Below the pieces are notes generated by a model. That model was not told the origin of the DNA. It saw nothing but the letters and a program-made list of their open reading frames with translations, and made no database searches. From positions 1-64,000 of the forward strand of contig JAOUMY010000006.1 of assembly GCA_029881255.1 (NCBI GenBank): a stretch of 64,000 nt of DNA, read 5' to 3'. The translations under genes were made by a program, and so were the position numbers. Source of the DNA: Gammaproteobacteria bacterium. GTDB lineage: Bacteria > Pseudomonadota > Gammaproteobacteria > S012-40. Below, one piece after another: positions 18,456 through 27,211 of this stretch; positions within the stretch are counted from its first letter, which is position 1, and each line of letters opens with the position of its first letter.

Positions 18456-19664
18456 ATGCAAAATCTGAACAGACTCCGCCATTCCATATTTCTGTTATTG
18501 CTTGGGCTGGTATTTCTATCCGGCTCAGTGCTCGCCGACCACCTAAATGGAAACTATGTCGGCCTTGTTGATGGCGACAAGATCGTCTTAAAACTAGCGC
18601 AAAAACAAAACCGCCTGAGCGGAGAGCTGCGCAGTGACAGCGGTGAAAAACTGACGCTTGTAGGTGAAGTCGAAGCAGAAGGAACAGGATTATTCACCAT
18701 ACACAGTACCAATCCGTCCTGGGAGAACATGACGCTACGCGTGGAACAGGGAGATCAGCAGTCATTGGATTTGGTCTTCATGAGACCGGATCCGTTCTTT
18801 GGTTTACCTGTGCCGGTGTCACAGGCCAGTGTGACTAGACAACGCGCAGAATCCCCTCATGAACATGAAAATACATCGATGGCCGGCACACCTCAACGGT
18901 CACGAGAACATTCACGCAAGAAATCGCTCATCAATGGCAAAGCAATCAACACGACCGGCGTCATTGCTAGTATGGCGATACCCCAGCACTGGAAATATGA
19001 ATACAACGCTGAAGATGATGTCATTGTCATCAACGACGGCTCCAGCAATATCATATCCATCAAAACTGCTTTGAGCGTCATCGATCCTCTCAAAACACTC
19101 AAAAAAATTATAGACGAGTCGAAGTCTTCCTGTGTTGAGCCTGACACCGTCGGGCAATCTCCCGCTGCAATTTGTAGGCAAAACGTAGAAGGAGAAGGCG
19201 AAGTCCTCACCGGTATTTTGAATAAAGATGAGATATCGATATTTTTCATTATCGCAAGCAAGGGGACTGCGATTAAAGCAAAATCACACTTAAGCGCTAT
19301 CATAGACAGCATGGTGTTTACCTCACCGAGGTTTCCGCGAGACATGCACGGTGTTTTCTTAGTACGACATTCATATAGTAACAGCCGTGGAATGGATCCG
19401 ATGAGCGTCGGCTCACGTTCGACGCTTAGCTTACACCCAAATGGTGAACTTACCCGTCGCTGGCGCATAGCGGGTGGAAATTCGGTCTCGTATTTAGGTG
19501 GCAACCAGGATACTGCCGGCGGAAGCTGGGAGGTCAGAGGCACTCGACTGCTTATGCGTAAACCCGGCATAGACGACGTATTCAGCTATAGACATTCGGT
19601 GGTGGGCGAAGGTATCGCTCTCTATGGTGCGGCGAAAGAACCGAGCTATTTGATTCGCCAGTAA
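18456..19664 (+). CDS. Secreted protein of unknown function
   Basis: 402 residues with a signal peptide (SIFLLLLGLVFLSGSVLA). Residues 28-110 form a small beta domain (GNYVGLVDGDKIVLKL, LSGELRSDSGEKLTL). A charged linker follows to about 155. Residues 165-290 resemble a lipoprotein-like alpha-beta domain (MAIPQHWKYEYNAEDDV). The last 100 residues form a beta-rich repeat of the first type (TLSLHPNGELTRRWRIAGG, GGSWEVRGTRLLMRK). The start at 18456 gives the signal peptide; the longer frame begins with TTG. No function can be assigned. Confidence 0.7.
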   Translation: MQNLNRLRHSIFLLLLGLVFLSGSVLADHLNGNYVGLVDGDKIVLKLAQKQNRLSGELRSDSGEKLTLVGEVEAEGTGLFTIHSTNPSWENMTLRVEQGDQQSLDLVFMRPDPFFGLPVPVSQASVTRQRAESPHEHENTSMAGTPQRSREHSRKKSLINGKAINTTGVIASMAIPQHWKYEYNAEDDVIVINDGSSNIISIKTALSVIDPLKTLKKIIDESKSSCVEPDTVGQSPAAICRQNVEGEGEVLTGILNKDEISIFFIIASKGTAIKAKSHLSAIIDSMVFTSPRFPRDMHGVFLVRHSYSNSRGMDPMSVGSRSTLSLHPNGELTRRWRIAGGNSVSYLGGNQDTAGGSWEVRGTRLLMRKPGIDDVFSYRHSVVGEGIALYGAAKEPSYLIRQ

Positions 19665-19785
19665 ATCACGGAGAGAACTACACCAGTATTCTGGTATTGC
19701 ACAGGTTTGCAGGCAGTTGTTGCAAAGAAATCACTTTTAGGTGTTATTATTTGCAATAGTCGACATGATGGACCTATCGTAAACT

Positions 19786-20532
19786 ATGGACAAGTCTCAG
19801 CGCATCGTATTGCTGCTAATCATTAGTGCCGTGGCAATCATAGCGACTTTTTTTATCCCGCCAATACCGCAGTGGCCTGAGTACCATCAGTTTGCAGACC
19901 AGCGCACTTATTTCGGAATGGCTAATTTCCTGAATGTCGCCTCCAATCTGCTGTATATCATTCTGGGCGCATATGCGTTAAGAGAACTTTCAAGTAGCAA
20001 CAAAGGCGCTATATTTCAGCGCGACGTCTTACCAGTAACACTCTTTTTCGTCGGCCTGATGCTAACAGGTTTTGGTTCTGGCTATTATCACCTGGAACCT
20101 GATAACAACACGCTCGTCTGGGACCGTTTACCTATGACGATTGCGTTCATGTCGTTTTTTACTTATGTGATTTTCACCTGTATCGACAAGCCTTGGGGAA
20201 AATTATTGTTCCTGCCGTTGCTCATCATAGGTGCCGCCTCGGTGCTGTATTGGGATTACACGGAGAGCATGGGGCGTGGCGATCTGAGATTTTATGGGTT
20301 AATTCAATTTCTTCCCATGGTATTGGTTCCGTTAATGCTGATACTGTTTGGCAGAAGCCTGCCTCGAAGCCGTTATCTGTGGGGAGTGGTTGGCTTGTAT
20401 GCAATCGCGAAAATCGCCGAGAGCGCAGATGCCGCCATCATGAACATTCTTTTTCTAAGCGGTCATTCAATCAAGCACCTTGTATCTGCGTTTACCGCCA
20501 TTGCCTTGTTACGGGCCGCAACGACACGCTAA
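19786..20532 (+). CDS. Ceramidase-superfamily (CREST) membrane protein
   Basis: 248 residues, seven predicted membrane segments. Metal-site features of the alkaline ceramidase/CREST superfamily are visible: YHQFADQRTYFGMANFLNVASNLLY, then GFGSGYYHLEPDNNT with LVWDRLPMT, and near the C-terminus SGHSIKHLVSA. The His and Asp in these motifs would bind zinc. Members hydrolyse amide bonds in lipids; the substrate here is unknown and bacteria of this kind seldom make ceramide. No clear Shine-Dalgarno precedes the ATG. It converges on the DUF1059 gene 22 nt away. Confidence 0.75.
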   Translation: MDKSQRIVLLLIISAVAIIATFFIPPIPQWPEYHQFADQRTYFGMANFLNVASNLLYIILGAYALRELSSSNKGAIFQRDVLPVTLFFVGLMLTGFGSGYYHLEPDNNTLVWDRLPMTIAFMSFFTYVIFTCIDKPWGKLLFLPLLIIGAASVLYWDYTESMGRGDLRFYGLIQFLPMVLVPLMLILFGRSLPRSRYLWGVVGLYAIAKIAESADAAIMNILFLSGHSIKHLVSAFTAIALLRAATTR

Positions 20533-20554
20533 TGCAATCGCTATCATTCCCGAA

Positions 20555-20791
20555 TCAGTCTTCAGGCAGGGCATCAAACTGTTTCCGTTTGCTTTCGAAC
20601 CACTCTTGCATTGCCGCTGGATTCTGCATGAGTGCCTGTATCTCCTGCATGGCCTTTAAATGATCCGTGTCCTGCTGTTGATACATCTCCATGCCATGTC
20701 GTTTGCTCAATTCGGCGAGTTGTTCAAAAGTTTCCGCTTGAAACACCTTGTCACAGGCACCACCAAGTTGCTTGCATGTCATAGACTTCAT
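20555..20791 (-). CDS. DUF1059 family small protein
   Basis: 78 residues. The start MKSMTCKQLGGACDKVF with FEQLAELSKRHGMEM is the usual DUF1059-type N-terminus, with two conserved cysteines (residues 6 and 13). A helical extension of about 30 residues (HLKAMQEIQALMQNP) follows. Function is unknown for the family. A strong AGGAGGAAAT precedes the ATG. Single gene. Confidence 0.75.
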   Translation of the reverse strand: MKSMTCKQLGGACDKVFQAETFEQLAELSKRHGMEMYQQQDTDHLKAMQEIQALMQNPAAMQEWFESKRKQFDALPED

Positions 20792-20859
20792 ATTTCCTCC
20801 TGAAATAGTTATGTACGCGTAAAATTTTCAGTATACACGCCCGATACACTCGACCAAAC

Positions 20860-21411
20860 TTAAAAGCCATGATCTCGATCAATGTTATTCGATTGGCTTT
20901 TGATCGCCTTGAGCAACTCATCAAATTTCATCTTCAGCATGGGGTTCTGGAATTTTGTATACATCAATTCCTTTTCCAGTTCACGAACTTTTGTCATCAC
21001 CACCTGTTGCTGTGCATGAATTTCATTGAAATTTCTTTTGTGTCTGTTGATTTTGCCTTCCAGGTAGGCTCTGGCTATAAGGTCTTTGACTTCCCCATCA
21101 CAGATCTCGAAGTTGTAAGTACGACCTGCTTCACCGGCTCTACGTGCCTTATCGTCGGTACAGAAACTCATCAGCCCAAACTTATAGCCTCTTTCGTATT
21201 CATTCACATCGACGGAAACTTGATGCTTTCCGCAAACCTCTACGTAGTTCAGACTGCGTGAGAGACCAGCGCCATCCATACCGTCTTTCATTCCCACACT
21301 ATACCAATTGGCATTCTTACATTCTCTTTCTGTCATCAAAGTGCAACTGCTGGCCAGGGTCGCTGACAAAATAAAAACAACTACTTTAGGGTTTAATCGC
21401 GTTTTGTGCAT
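20860..21411 (-). CDS. DUF2799-like lipoprotein
   Basis: 183 residues. A lipobox ending in Cys (ATLASSC, about residue 23) predicts lipidation. The body matches the DUF2799 pattern: CKNANWYSVGMKDGMDG, RGYKFGLMSFC, and later conserved Cys and Tyr (TYNFEICDG). The C-terminal third is a coiled coil (VVMTKVRELEKELMY). Function is unknown. The start at 21411 is chosen because the upstream 50 codons of the open frame do not resemble a leader. Upstream Shine-Dalgarno is weak (GCGAG). Confidence 0.75.
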   Translation of the reverse strand: MHKTRLNPKVVVFILSATLASSCTLMTERECKNANWYSVGMKDGMDGAGLSRSLNYVEVCGKHQVSVDVNEYERGYKFGLMSFCTDDKARRAGEAGRTYNFEICDGEVKDLIARAYLEGKINRHKRNFNEIHAQQQVVMTKVRELEKELMYTKFQNPMLKMKFDELLKAIKSQSNNIDRDHGF

Positions 21412-21904
21412 TTTTTTCTCGCTTAAACTTTTAACCAGGAATCGACCAAAGCAAAACCTCAACAAGGATAAAAAAGTAATCAAAGTGAAATGAACAACAG
21501 CTGACTCAAAGTCACATATAGTGGGATCACCCTTCGCCAGACTTAACACCTGCCCCTTCACTAACAGAATCCAATACCAATAATTTTTCTATCGGGCCAT
21601 TAATTAAATACGAAAATTCACTAGATGCATAATCGATTTATGAAAAAGCTAATACCTATTTATTGAAAGGTATAGATTGCGATCAATACAACTTTAACCT
21701 ACCAATGTACTAGTTCAAACCTGTCGTCCATCTATTTGAACTAGGTTGATTTACCGATTATTAGAATCAAACTCTGGCAACAACTCACAGTGAGAAACCC
21801 ATCACAGGGTTTTGCCGCAAGTATCCAACCGATTATCCGTTAGATGTAACTACATTTAGAAATACGCTTTGGACTCAACTGGATTGATAACGAGAGGAAA
21901 TAGA
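21412..21904. other. Long intergenic region with inverted repeats
   Basis: About 490 nt between divergent genes, AT-rich, with no credible ORF. It holds a 10-bp inverted repeat CTAGTTCAAA (21710-21719) / TTTGAACTAG (21735-21744) with a 15-nt spacer, a shorter ATACCT/AGGTAT pair near 21650-21672, and a hairpin AAACCC/GGGTTT at 21795-21812. Promoters for both flanking genes, or a small RNA, may lie here. Confidence 0.5.
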
Positions 21905-22138
21905 ATGGCAACGTTTTATGCTGATATTCTGATCTATCTAAAAGAAAATATGCAAAAGAGAGAACGTAACAAGTTTTCTAAGGATATAAATTCAATAACG
22001 GGAGTAAGATCCGTTGTCAATTCCGCTAAAAATCCCAAGGTATACATCGTACATTATGACAATATGGAAACTAGCTCTCGGGATATTCTGAACAAAACAA
22101 TCCAAAATGGAATGAAAGCCTCCATTATTGGCTTATGA
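21905..22138 (+). CDS. Small protein with HMA-like ferredoxin fold pattern
   Basis: 77 residues. Strand-helix-strand-strand-helix-strand order can be read (ADILIYLKE, RNKFSKDINSITG, VRSVVNSAK, KVYIVHYDN, SRDILNKTIQNGM, ASIIGL), similar to small heavy-metal-associated domains, but the metal-binding CxxC is absent. It is therefore unlikely to be a classical metallochaperone. GAGAGGAAATAG precedes the ATG at 21905. No partner genes are close. Confidence 0.6.
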   Translation: MATFYADILIYLKENMQKRERNKFSKDINSITGVRSVVNSAKNPKVYIVHYDNMETSSRDILNKTIQNGMKASIIGL

Positions 22139-22263
22139 TATCTGGCTTAGAGTGCTTATAAAAAAATATTGGTCGGGCCGATAGACAAATTTACTTTCCT
22201 TTTTCAGGCTTTGCCTTCTATATGTTGATAGGGTAATTCTTCATTCAGGAAGGGATCGCAGAC

Positions 22264-22398
22264 ATGGACATGACTCAGGAACGCTTTGAGAAGGACAAAC
22301 GCTTTATCAACCGTTTTGTTGTCGGTTCAGCCATCGTTTTAACACTTTTAATTATCTACATATTTAGCAATGTATTGTCTCTGCATTTGAGTGGTTAG
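22264..22398 (+). CDS. 44-residue single-pass membrane protein
   Basis: A short gene encoding a polar N-terminus (MDMTQERFEKDKRF) and one hydrophobic segment (VVGSAIVLTLLIIYIFSNVL). AGGGA lies 8 nt upstream and a textbook terminator starts 20 nt after the stop, which argues that it is a real transcription unit. Function unknown. An internal ATG at 22270 is also possible. Confidence 0.6.
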   Translation: MDMTQERFEKDKRFINRFVVGSAIVLTLLIIYIFSNVLSLHLSG

Positions 22399-22417
22399 TA
22401 CACATTGAATGCTTACC

Positions 22418-22447
22418 AAGCCGGTTCGAAACACGAACCGGCTTTTT
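22418..22447 (+). terminator. Rho-independent terminator after the 44-residue membrane gene
   Basis: Perfect 11-bp stem AAGCCGGTTCG / CGAACCGGCTT with a 5-nt loop, ending in TTTTT. Confidence 0.9.
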
Positions 22448-22557
22448 AATTCAGCCACTACCCCCAAATTTTCCCCGCTTTTTCCATATAAAGATCCTGT
22501 CTTTAACGCCGAATAATTCTTAGACCCAGTTAATAACAGAATATCGGCGAGGCAATA

Positions 22558-22839
22558 ATGAGCATGCAACTAGCGGTTATAAACCCTGAAGACTTCTCCA
22601 AAATCACCACTGAGCGTTTACCTCATCAGGAAATTGAGAGCAAATTGATACTCATCGGTGGGGGCGGCGTGGAAGGCACGGCATTCAAAAACAAACTTGT
22701 AAAAGCCGCGGGCTGGAACAAGTTACGCTTGAGCACTTATGCTGGAAATCCTGAGTTGGCCGCGTCTGCCTTTAACAAAATCCGCGAAGCGTTAGCGCAA
22801 ACAGAAAATGCGGAAGAACTGCTGCGTCTAGTCAGCTAA
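22558..22839 (+). CDS. Small conserved-looking protein of unknown function
   Basis: 93 residues, cytoplasmic. Glycine-rich loop LILIGGGGVEGTAF followed by helices (LAASAFNKIREALAQ). GAGG lies 6 nt upstream of the ATG. The family is not recognised. The 3' end overlaps the 3' end of the convergent LEA14-like gene by 4 nt. Confidence 0.65.
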   Translation: MSMQLAVINPEDFSKITTERLPHQEIESKLILIGGGGVEGTAFKNKLVKAAGWNKLRLSTYAGNPELAASAFNKIREALAQTENAEELLRLVS

Positions 22840-23576
22840 TAGTCGTCCAGCGACGAATAATCAGGCTCGAAAGGATCAAGGGGTTGAAACAGCAACTCGT
22901 ATTGACCCTCTCGAGTCTGCTTCATTGAAACAATACGCACCGTACTGATCGTTATCTCCGCTTCTTCTTTTGGTTTGCTGGTTTCGACTTCTTGCTTGGG
23001 TTGTTCAAACAGTTCAAAGCTCAAGAGTTCATTCACTTGTTTCTTCAAACCCTTGCTAACTTTTTCAATGCTTACCTCTGGCAGTGGTATATCCATACCT
23101 AGCTCGATCTCGTAATAATAGGGCTTGGTAAATCTTTTACCGAAACCTGCGTAAATCAAATACTCACCGGCAATCTTTACATTCACAAGACCACTGACCT
23201 TGCGCTTTCCCTGACGCATCTCACCAAACAGGGTTGAAGCGGTTGAATAGAGATCGGCATAGCTGATGTCCACGGGCACTGTCAGCACTGTCGTGGTTTG
23301 GGGTAACAAAACTACAGGAATCTCGTCGCCTTGAACAACAAGTTGGTCTTTCAGGAAAAACTTGTAATCCGCTTGAAATGTATCGATTTCAGTTTCCCCA
23401 GGATTATAGGCATCGAATAGCAGGTCAACCCCGATTCGCTCCAGACCAAGGTCTCGAATTTCGAAATCACGGTAATTCAATTCCGGGTCGACTAGCGTCC
23501 CATGCTCAAGCATTTTCATGAAGGTACAGGCCTGCCCTAAAAAGGCGATGGCAAACAAAATAGCTATTTTTCGCAT
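22836..23576 (-). CDS. LEA14-like desiccation-related lipoprotein
   Basis: 246 residues. The lipobox is FLGQACT (lipidated Cys near 17). Residues 30-150 have the LEA type 2/WHy pattern (GVDLLFDAYNPGETEIDTFQADYKFFLKD, read in parts), an Ig-like fold with the conserved NP in YNPGE. The C-terminal region is charged (Glu/Lys). Bacterial members are envelope proteins of unclear role, sometimes stress-related. The start at 23576 gives the lipoprotein leader; the longer frame overlaps the divergent tusE gene. Confidence 0.75.
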   Translation of the reverse strand: MRKIAILFAIAFLGQACTFMKMLEHGTLVDPELNYRDFEIRDLGLERIGVDLLFDAYNPGETEIDTFQADYKFFLKDQLVVQGDEIPVVLLPQTTTVLTVPVDISYADLYSTASTLFGEMRQGKRKVSGLVNVKIAGEYLIYAGFGKRFTKPYYYEIELGMDIPLPEVSIEKVSKGLKKQVNELLSFELFEQPKQEVETSKPKEEAEITISTVRIVSMKQTREGQYELLFQPLDPFEPDYSSLDDY

Positions 23577-23700
23577 ATTCGTTAAATACCGGAAAATTTC
23601 CCCGATTGGCTGCAAAAACGTCGCCAGGAACACTTGACCTAACCCGAGTATTTTACTATGGTATTGCCTGTAATTACTGTTGATGGTTAGGAGTACTAAA

Positions 23701-23994
23701 ATGACGCTACCTGATAGAGACGGAGACGGGTATTTGACCGATATGAATGCCTGGACTCCAGAAATCGGCCGAGCGATGGCCGAGGCGGATGGCATAGAGC
23801 TGGACGAGGCCAAGTGGGATCATATAATAAAAGCACGCGAATTTTATGAGGAATACAGCACCGTACCTCCGATACGCAAATTCGCCAAATTCATCGGTGA
23901 AGACAAAAAGGTGTTGTTCGATCTGTGGCTCACCGGCCCGATGAAACCTATCACTAAATACGGCGGCCTGCCTAAACCGACGGGCTGTGTTTAA
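23701..23994 (+). CDS. tusE: TusE/DsrC-family sulfur carrier
   Basis: 97 residues. Family features: DGYLTDMNAWTPEIGRAMAE at the N-terminus, KAREFYEEYSTVPPIRKF in the middle and the C-terminus GGLPKPTGCV with the reactive penultimate Cys. The second cysteine used by dissimilatory DsrC, about ten residues upstream, is absent (TKYGG region), so this is TusE-like: it would accept sulfur for tRNA 2-thiolation or another sulfur relay. AGGAG is 7 nt before the ATG. No dsrEFH or tusBCD genes are nearby. Confidence 0.85.
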   Translation: MTLPDRDGDGYLTDMNAWTPEIGRAMAEADGIELDEAKWDHIIKAREFYEEYSTVPPIRKFAKFIGEDKKVLFDLWLTGPMKPITKYGGLPKPTGCV

Positions 23995-24005
23995 GCTATA
24001 AAGAC

Positions 24006-24032
24006 AGAGGCGGCGTTCCCGCCTCTTGTTTT
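24006..24032 (+). terminator. Rho-independent terminator after tusE
   Basis: 8-bp stem AGAGGCGG / CCGCCTCT with a 5-nt loop, followed by TGTTTT, 11 nt after the tusE stop. Confidence 0.8.
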
Positions 24033-24057
24033 CTCGCTCAGATTAACCGATCACCGT

Positions 24058-24891
24058 TTATTCGGGCACCAGCTGTTCTGCTTTGTAAAAACTCCCCGTT
24101 GACCCGAAGAGCTTAGCCAATCTCGGCAAGATCTGTTGCATGTGATTCATCAGCGTCCACGGCGGATTAATCACCAGCATGCCGGCCCCTGTCATCCCTC
24201 GTTCATCACTATCGGGCGACACGGCTAGTTCAAACACCTGTATATTTCGGATCGCGCTAGTCGAAAAACGCTGCATTAAATCCTCGATCCGTTTGCGATC
24301 GACGACGGGATACCAAAGCGCGTATATACCTGTAGAAAATTTACGATAAGCCTTATCCAGGCTTTCGAAAACCTGCGCATAATCGGATTTGACCTCATAG
24401 GGTGGGTCGATAAGCACGAGGCCACGGCGGGTAATCGGTGGTAACAGAGAAAGCATGCCGACAAATCCGTCTTCGTTTTGGGCACGTATGCGTTTGTCCT
24501 GACGGATCTGCGCCTGTAGTAACACATAGTCTGACGGGTGCCATTCGAATAACCATTCGCGATCGCAGTCACGCAGGAAGTATTGCGCGATTAACGGGGA
24601 ACCCGGATAACTATTTAATCCACCGTCTGGGTTAAATGCGGACACCACATCAAACAGTGACGACAATTCCGGCCACTCCGCAGGCGTAAGTCTGGCGATG
24701 CCATCAAGATATTCCGCGGTTTTGTTTGCCTGCCCGGAACGCAAATCATATAGACCGGCCCCTGCATGGGTATCGATAAAATGAAATGGCTTATCTTTTT
24801 TTAACAGATACTCAAGGATCTCAATCAGCACAATGTGCTTAAGCACATCGGCAAAATTGCCTGCATGAAAGGCATGACGATAACTTAACAA
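24058..24891 (-). CDS. rlmJ: 23S rRNA (adenine(2030)-N6)-methyltransferase
   Basis: 277 residues, compared with about 280 in E. coli. It N6-methylates A2030 of 23S rRNA using SAM. Visible features are LSYRHAFHAGNFADVLKH at the N-terminus, DTHAGAG (SAM site, about 43-49) and the N6-adenine catalytic motif DPPYE (about 159-163). The TTG at 24891 is the proper start: it places the conserved LSYRH at position 2, as in E. coli. The open frame continues another 18 codons but without conserved sequence. Confidence 0.9.
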   Translation of the reverse strand: MLSYRHAFHAGNFADVLKHIVLIEILEYLLKKDKPFHFIDTHAGAGLYDLRSGQANKTAEYLDGIARLTPAEWPELSSLFDVVSAFNPDGGLNSYPGSPLIAQYFLRDCDREWLFEWHPSDYVLLQAQIRQDKRIRAQNEDGFVGMLSLLPPITRRGLVLIDPPYEVKSDYAQVFESLDKAYRKFSTGIYALWYPVVDRKRIEDLMQRFSTSAIRNIQVFELAVSPDSDERGMTGAGMLVINPPWTLMNHMQQILPRLAKLFGSTGSFYKAEQLVPE

Positions 24892-24910
24892 GCACCGTAC
24901 TCTCTCAGAA

Positions 24911-25198
24911 TTAGATACGCGCCCGAATACGGCGATCCATAACAACCATCCCGAATGGGATCATCGACGACAACACCAGTTGAAACAGAAAACCTTCTGA
25001 CCATCCCTTGCGCTGGCTAGTCTTACTCGCGAGAAACACAAATACCATGAACAAGATGCCATGTATCCAACCGACAGTTGTTACCGCCTGTGGCATATCG
25101 GCATAATATTTTAACGGCATCGCCACAAATAATAAGGTCAGCAGGGAAACACCCTCGACAATAGCCATTACCCTTAGAGCCTTAACGGAATCTCTCAT
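24911..25198 (-). CDS. DUF3817 integral membrane protein
   Basis: 95 residues with three membrane segments. The family pattern is clear: LRVMAIVEGVSLLTLLF at the start, GWIHGILFMVFVFLA in the middle, then FLFQLVLSSMIPFGM. Function unknown. GGAG lies 9 nt before the ATG. It reads toward rlmJ, 19 nt away, and may be cotranscribed with it. Confidence 0.85.
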   Translation of the reverse strand: MRDSVKALRVMAIVEGVSLLTLLFVAMPLKYYADMPQAVTTVGWIHGILFMVFVFLASKTSQRKGWSEGFLFQLVLSSMIPFGMVVMDRRIRARI

Positions 25199-25308
25199 AA
25201 TTACTTACTCCTCAGCGAAGGTCGGGCAGTATATCAAGCACGGCAGAAGCCTGCCACCTGCAGCGGTTTTCCGGTACTATAGGCTTCTATCCGACAGACT
25301 CGAGTTTT

Positions 25309-27105
25309 ATGTCAGGCCACATACACTATACCGAGGCACCCAGCGCCAACCGCAGTGATTGGCATAATATCCGCGCACTCATGCCATACTTGTGGGAGTA
25401 CAAAGGGCGCGTATTGCTGGCGCTTGTGTGTCTCATCCTGGCGAAAGTCGCCAATGTAGGCGTGCCGGTCATATTAAAAGATGTTGTCGATTCGCTGAAT
25501 CTCGATCGTTCGGATCTGCTGGTACTTCCCGTAGCGCTGCTTTTGGCATACGGCGCCTTGCGCATTGCCAGTTCACTGTTCAACGAATTACGCGATGTCT
25601 TGTTTACGCGCGTGCGCTATCGCGCAATGCGTCGTTTGACAATACGCACACTCGGGCATTTGCACGAACTGGCATTGCGCTTTCATCTCGAACGTAAAAC
25701 CGGCGCGATCAGTCGCGACCTGCAACGCGGCGCCACCAGTTTGAGTTCCTTACTGAATTATTTCACGTTTAGCATAATCCCGGTTGGCGTTGAATTTGTG
25801 CTGGTCGCGTCATATATGCTCAGCCATTATGACGTGATCTTTACTATCGTCATCTTTAGCAGTATCGCCGTGTATGTGGTGTTTACCCTGATGGTGATGA
25901 ACTGGCGCATGTCCTACCGCCAGAATATGAATAAACACGAGTCTAACGCCAACAATATTGCTATCGACAGCCTGATAAATTATGAGACGGTCAAATATTT
26001 CAATAACGAGGATCTGGAAAAACGCCGCACCGATACCGAATTGGAGCAATGGGAAGATTTAGGCGTTAAAACGCAATCCTCCATGTCGCTACTCAATTTC
26101 GGGCAAAACGCCATTATTGCGATCGGCGTGACCGTGGTGATGTTTTTTGCTTCAAACGAAGTCGTAAACAGTCGCATGAGTATTGGTGACCTGGTTCTTG
26201 TTAATGCATTCCTGTTACAACTTTTCATACCATTGGGTTTTCTTGGCATTATCTACAGACAGATTCGTTACTCACTCACCGATATGGACAACCTGGTTAA
26301 GTTACTGGACCAAAAGCCGGAGATTGTCGATGCACCGAATGCGCAAAACCTCCAGGTGAGCAAAGGCGATATCCGATTTGAACATGTGAATTTCTCCTAT
26401 CAAGTCGAGCGGCCAATTTTGCATGATGTCAGTTTCCATATCCGGCCGGGACAAAAGCTGGCTATCGTCGGCGCAAGTGGCGCGGGTAAATCAACGATCG
26501 CGAGATTGTTATACCGCTTTTACGATCTCAGTGGTGGTCGCATCACAATCGATGAACAGAATATCGTCGATGTAACCCAACATAGCCTTCGCCAACACAT
26601 CGGTATCGTACCGCAAGATACCGTGTTGTTTAATGAAAGCATTTTTTACAACCTGCAATATGCCAATACTGCGGCAACGCGCGACGATGTGCTGCGCGCG
26701 GCAAAAATGGCCAACCTGCATGACTTCATTTCACAGCTACCCAATGGCTATGACACGCTTGTCGGCGAACGCGGTTTGAAACTTTCCGGCGGCGAGAAAC
26801 AACGCGTGGCGATTGCGCGCGTGATACTTAAAAACCCTAGAATTCTTATCTTTGACGAAGCCACATCCGCATTGGATTCACACTCCGAAAGCCAGATCCT
26901 GGATGCGCTGCGCAGTGTCGCTCAAAACCACACCACGCTGGTTATTGCCCATCGTCTTTCGACGATAGTCGATGCCGATCAGATATTGGTTTTGGAGCAA
27001 GGACGTGTACTGGAAAGCGGCACCCACGAACAACTGTTAGCGCTAAACAAACACTACGCATCGATGTGGCGTCTGCAACTCAAAAAGAATGACCAGTCGG
27101 TCTAA
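25309..27105 (+). CDS. Atm1/HMT1-type ABC transporter, fused permease and ATPase
   Basis: 598 residues, a half-transporter acting as a homodimer in the inner membrane. Six membrane helices lie in about 20-310. ATPase motifs: Walker A GASGAGKST (about 388-396), Q-loop GIVPQDTVLF, signature LSGGEKQR (about 492), Walker B ILIFDEATS, H-loop IAHRLS. The permease carries the Atm1-type region NNIAIDSLINYETVKYFNNE, which in NaAtm1 and mitochondrial Atm1 lines the glutathione pocket. Export of glutathione-metal or glutathione persulfide conjugates is the family role; the substrate here is inferred. Confidence 0.85.
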   Translation: MSGHIHYTEAPSANRSDWHNIRALMPYLWEYKGRVLLALVCLILAKVANVGVPVILKDVVDSLNLDRSDLLVLPVALLLAYGALRIASSLFNELRDVLFTRVRYRAMRRLTIRTLGHLHELALRFHLERKTGAISRDLQRGATSLSSLLNYFTFSIIPVGVEFVLVASYMLSHYDVIFTIVIFSSIAVYVVFTLMVMNWRMSYRQNMNKHESNANNIAIDSLINYETVKYFNNEDLEKRRTDTELEQWEDLGVKTQSSMSLLNFGQNAIIAIGVTVVMFFASNEVVNSRMSIGDLVLVNAFLLQLFIPLGFLGIIYRQIRYSLTDMDNLVKLLDQKPEIVDAPNAQNLQVSKGDIRFEHVNFSYQVERPILHDVSFHIRPGQKLAIVGASGAGKSTIARLLYRFYDLSGGRITIDEQNIVDVTQHSLRQHIGIVPQDTVLFNESIFYNLQYANTAATRDDVLRAAKMANLHDFISQLPNGYDTLVGERGLKLSGGEKQRVAIARVILKNPRILIFDEATSALDSHSESQILDALRSVAQNHTTLVIAHRLSTIVDADQILVLEQGRVLESGTHEQLLALNKHYASMWRLQLKKNDQSV

Positions 27106-27153
27106 TATTCCCTTATTTTTTATCAAAGTTTACGTTAAGAAAAGTATTTTTTT

Positions 27154-27161
27154 GCCGAAAC
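27154..27161 (+). promoter_or_regulatory. Candidate sigma-28 (FliA) -10 element before the chemoreceptor
   Basis: GCCGAAAC matches the FliA -10 consensus GCCGATAA at six of eight bases, including the GCCGA core. Eleven bases upstream is TTAAGAAA (27135-27142), only a partial match to the TAAAGTTT -35. The spacing is right, and a chemoreceptor follows 50 nt downstream, where sigma-28 control is common. Confidence 0.4.
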
Positions 27162-27211
27162 ATTAACTGCCTCGGAGGCATTATCGTTTCTATAACGCAA
27201 TAAAATAGTGA

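Noticed and set aside
23701-23994. Dissimilatory DsrC with two catalytic cysteines
   Set aside because: Only the penultimate Cys is present; the second Cys upstream is replaced, so TusE-like is the better call.
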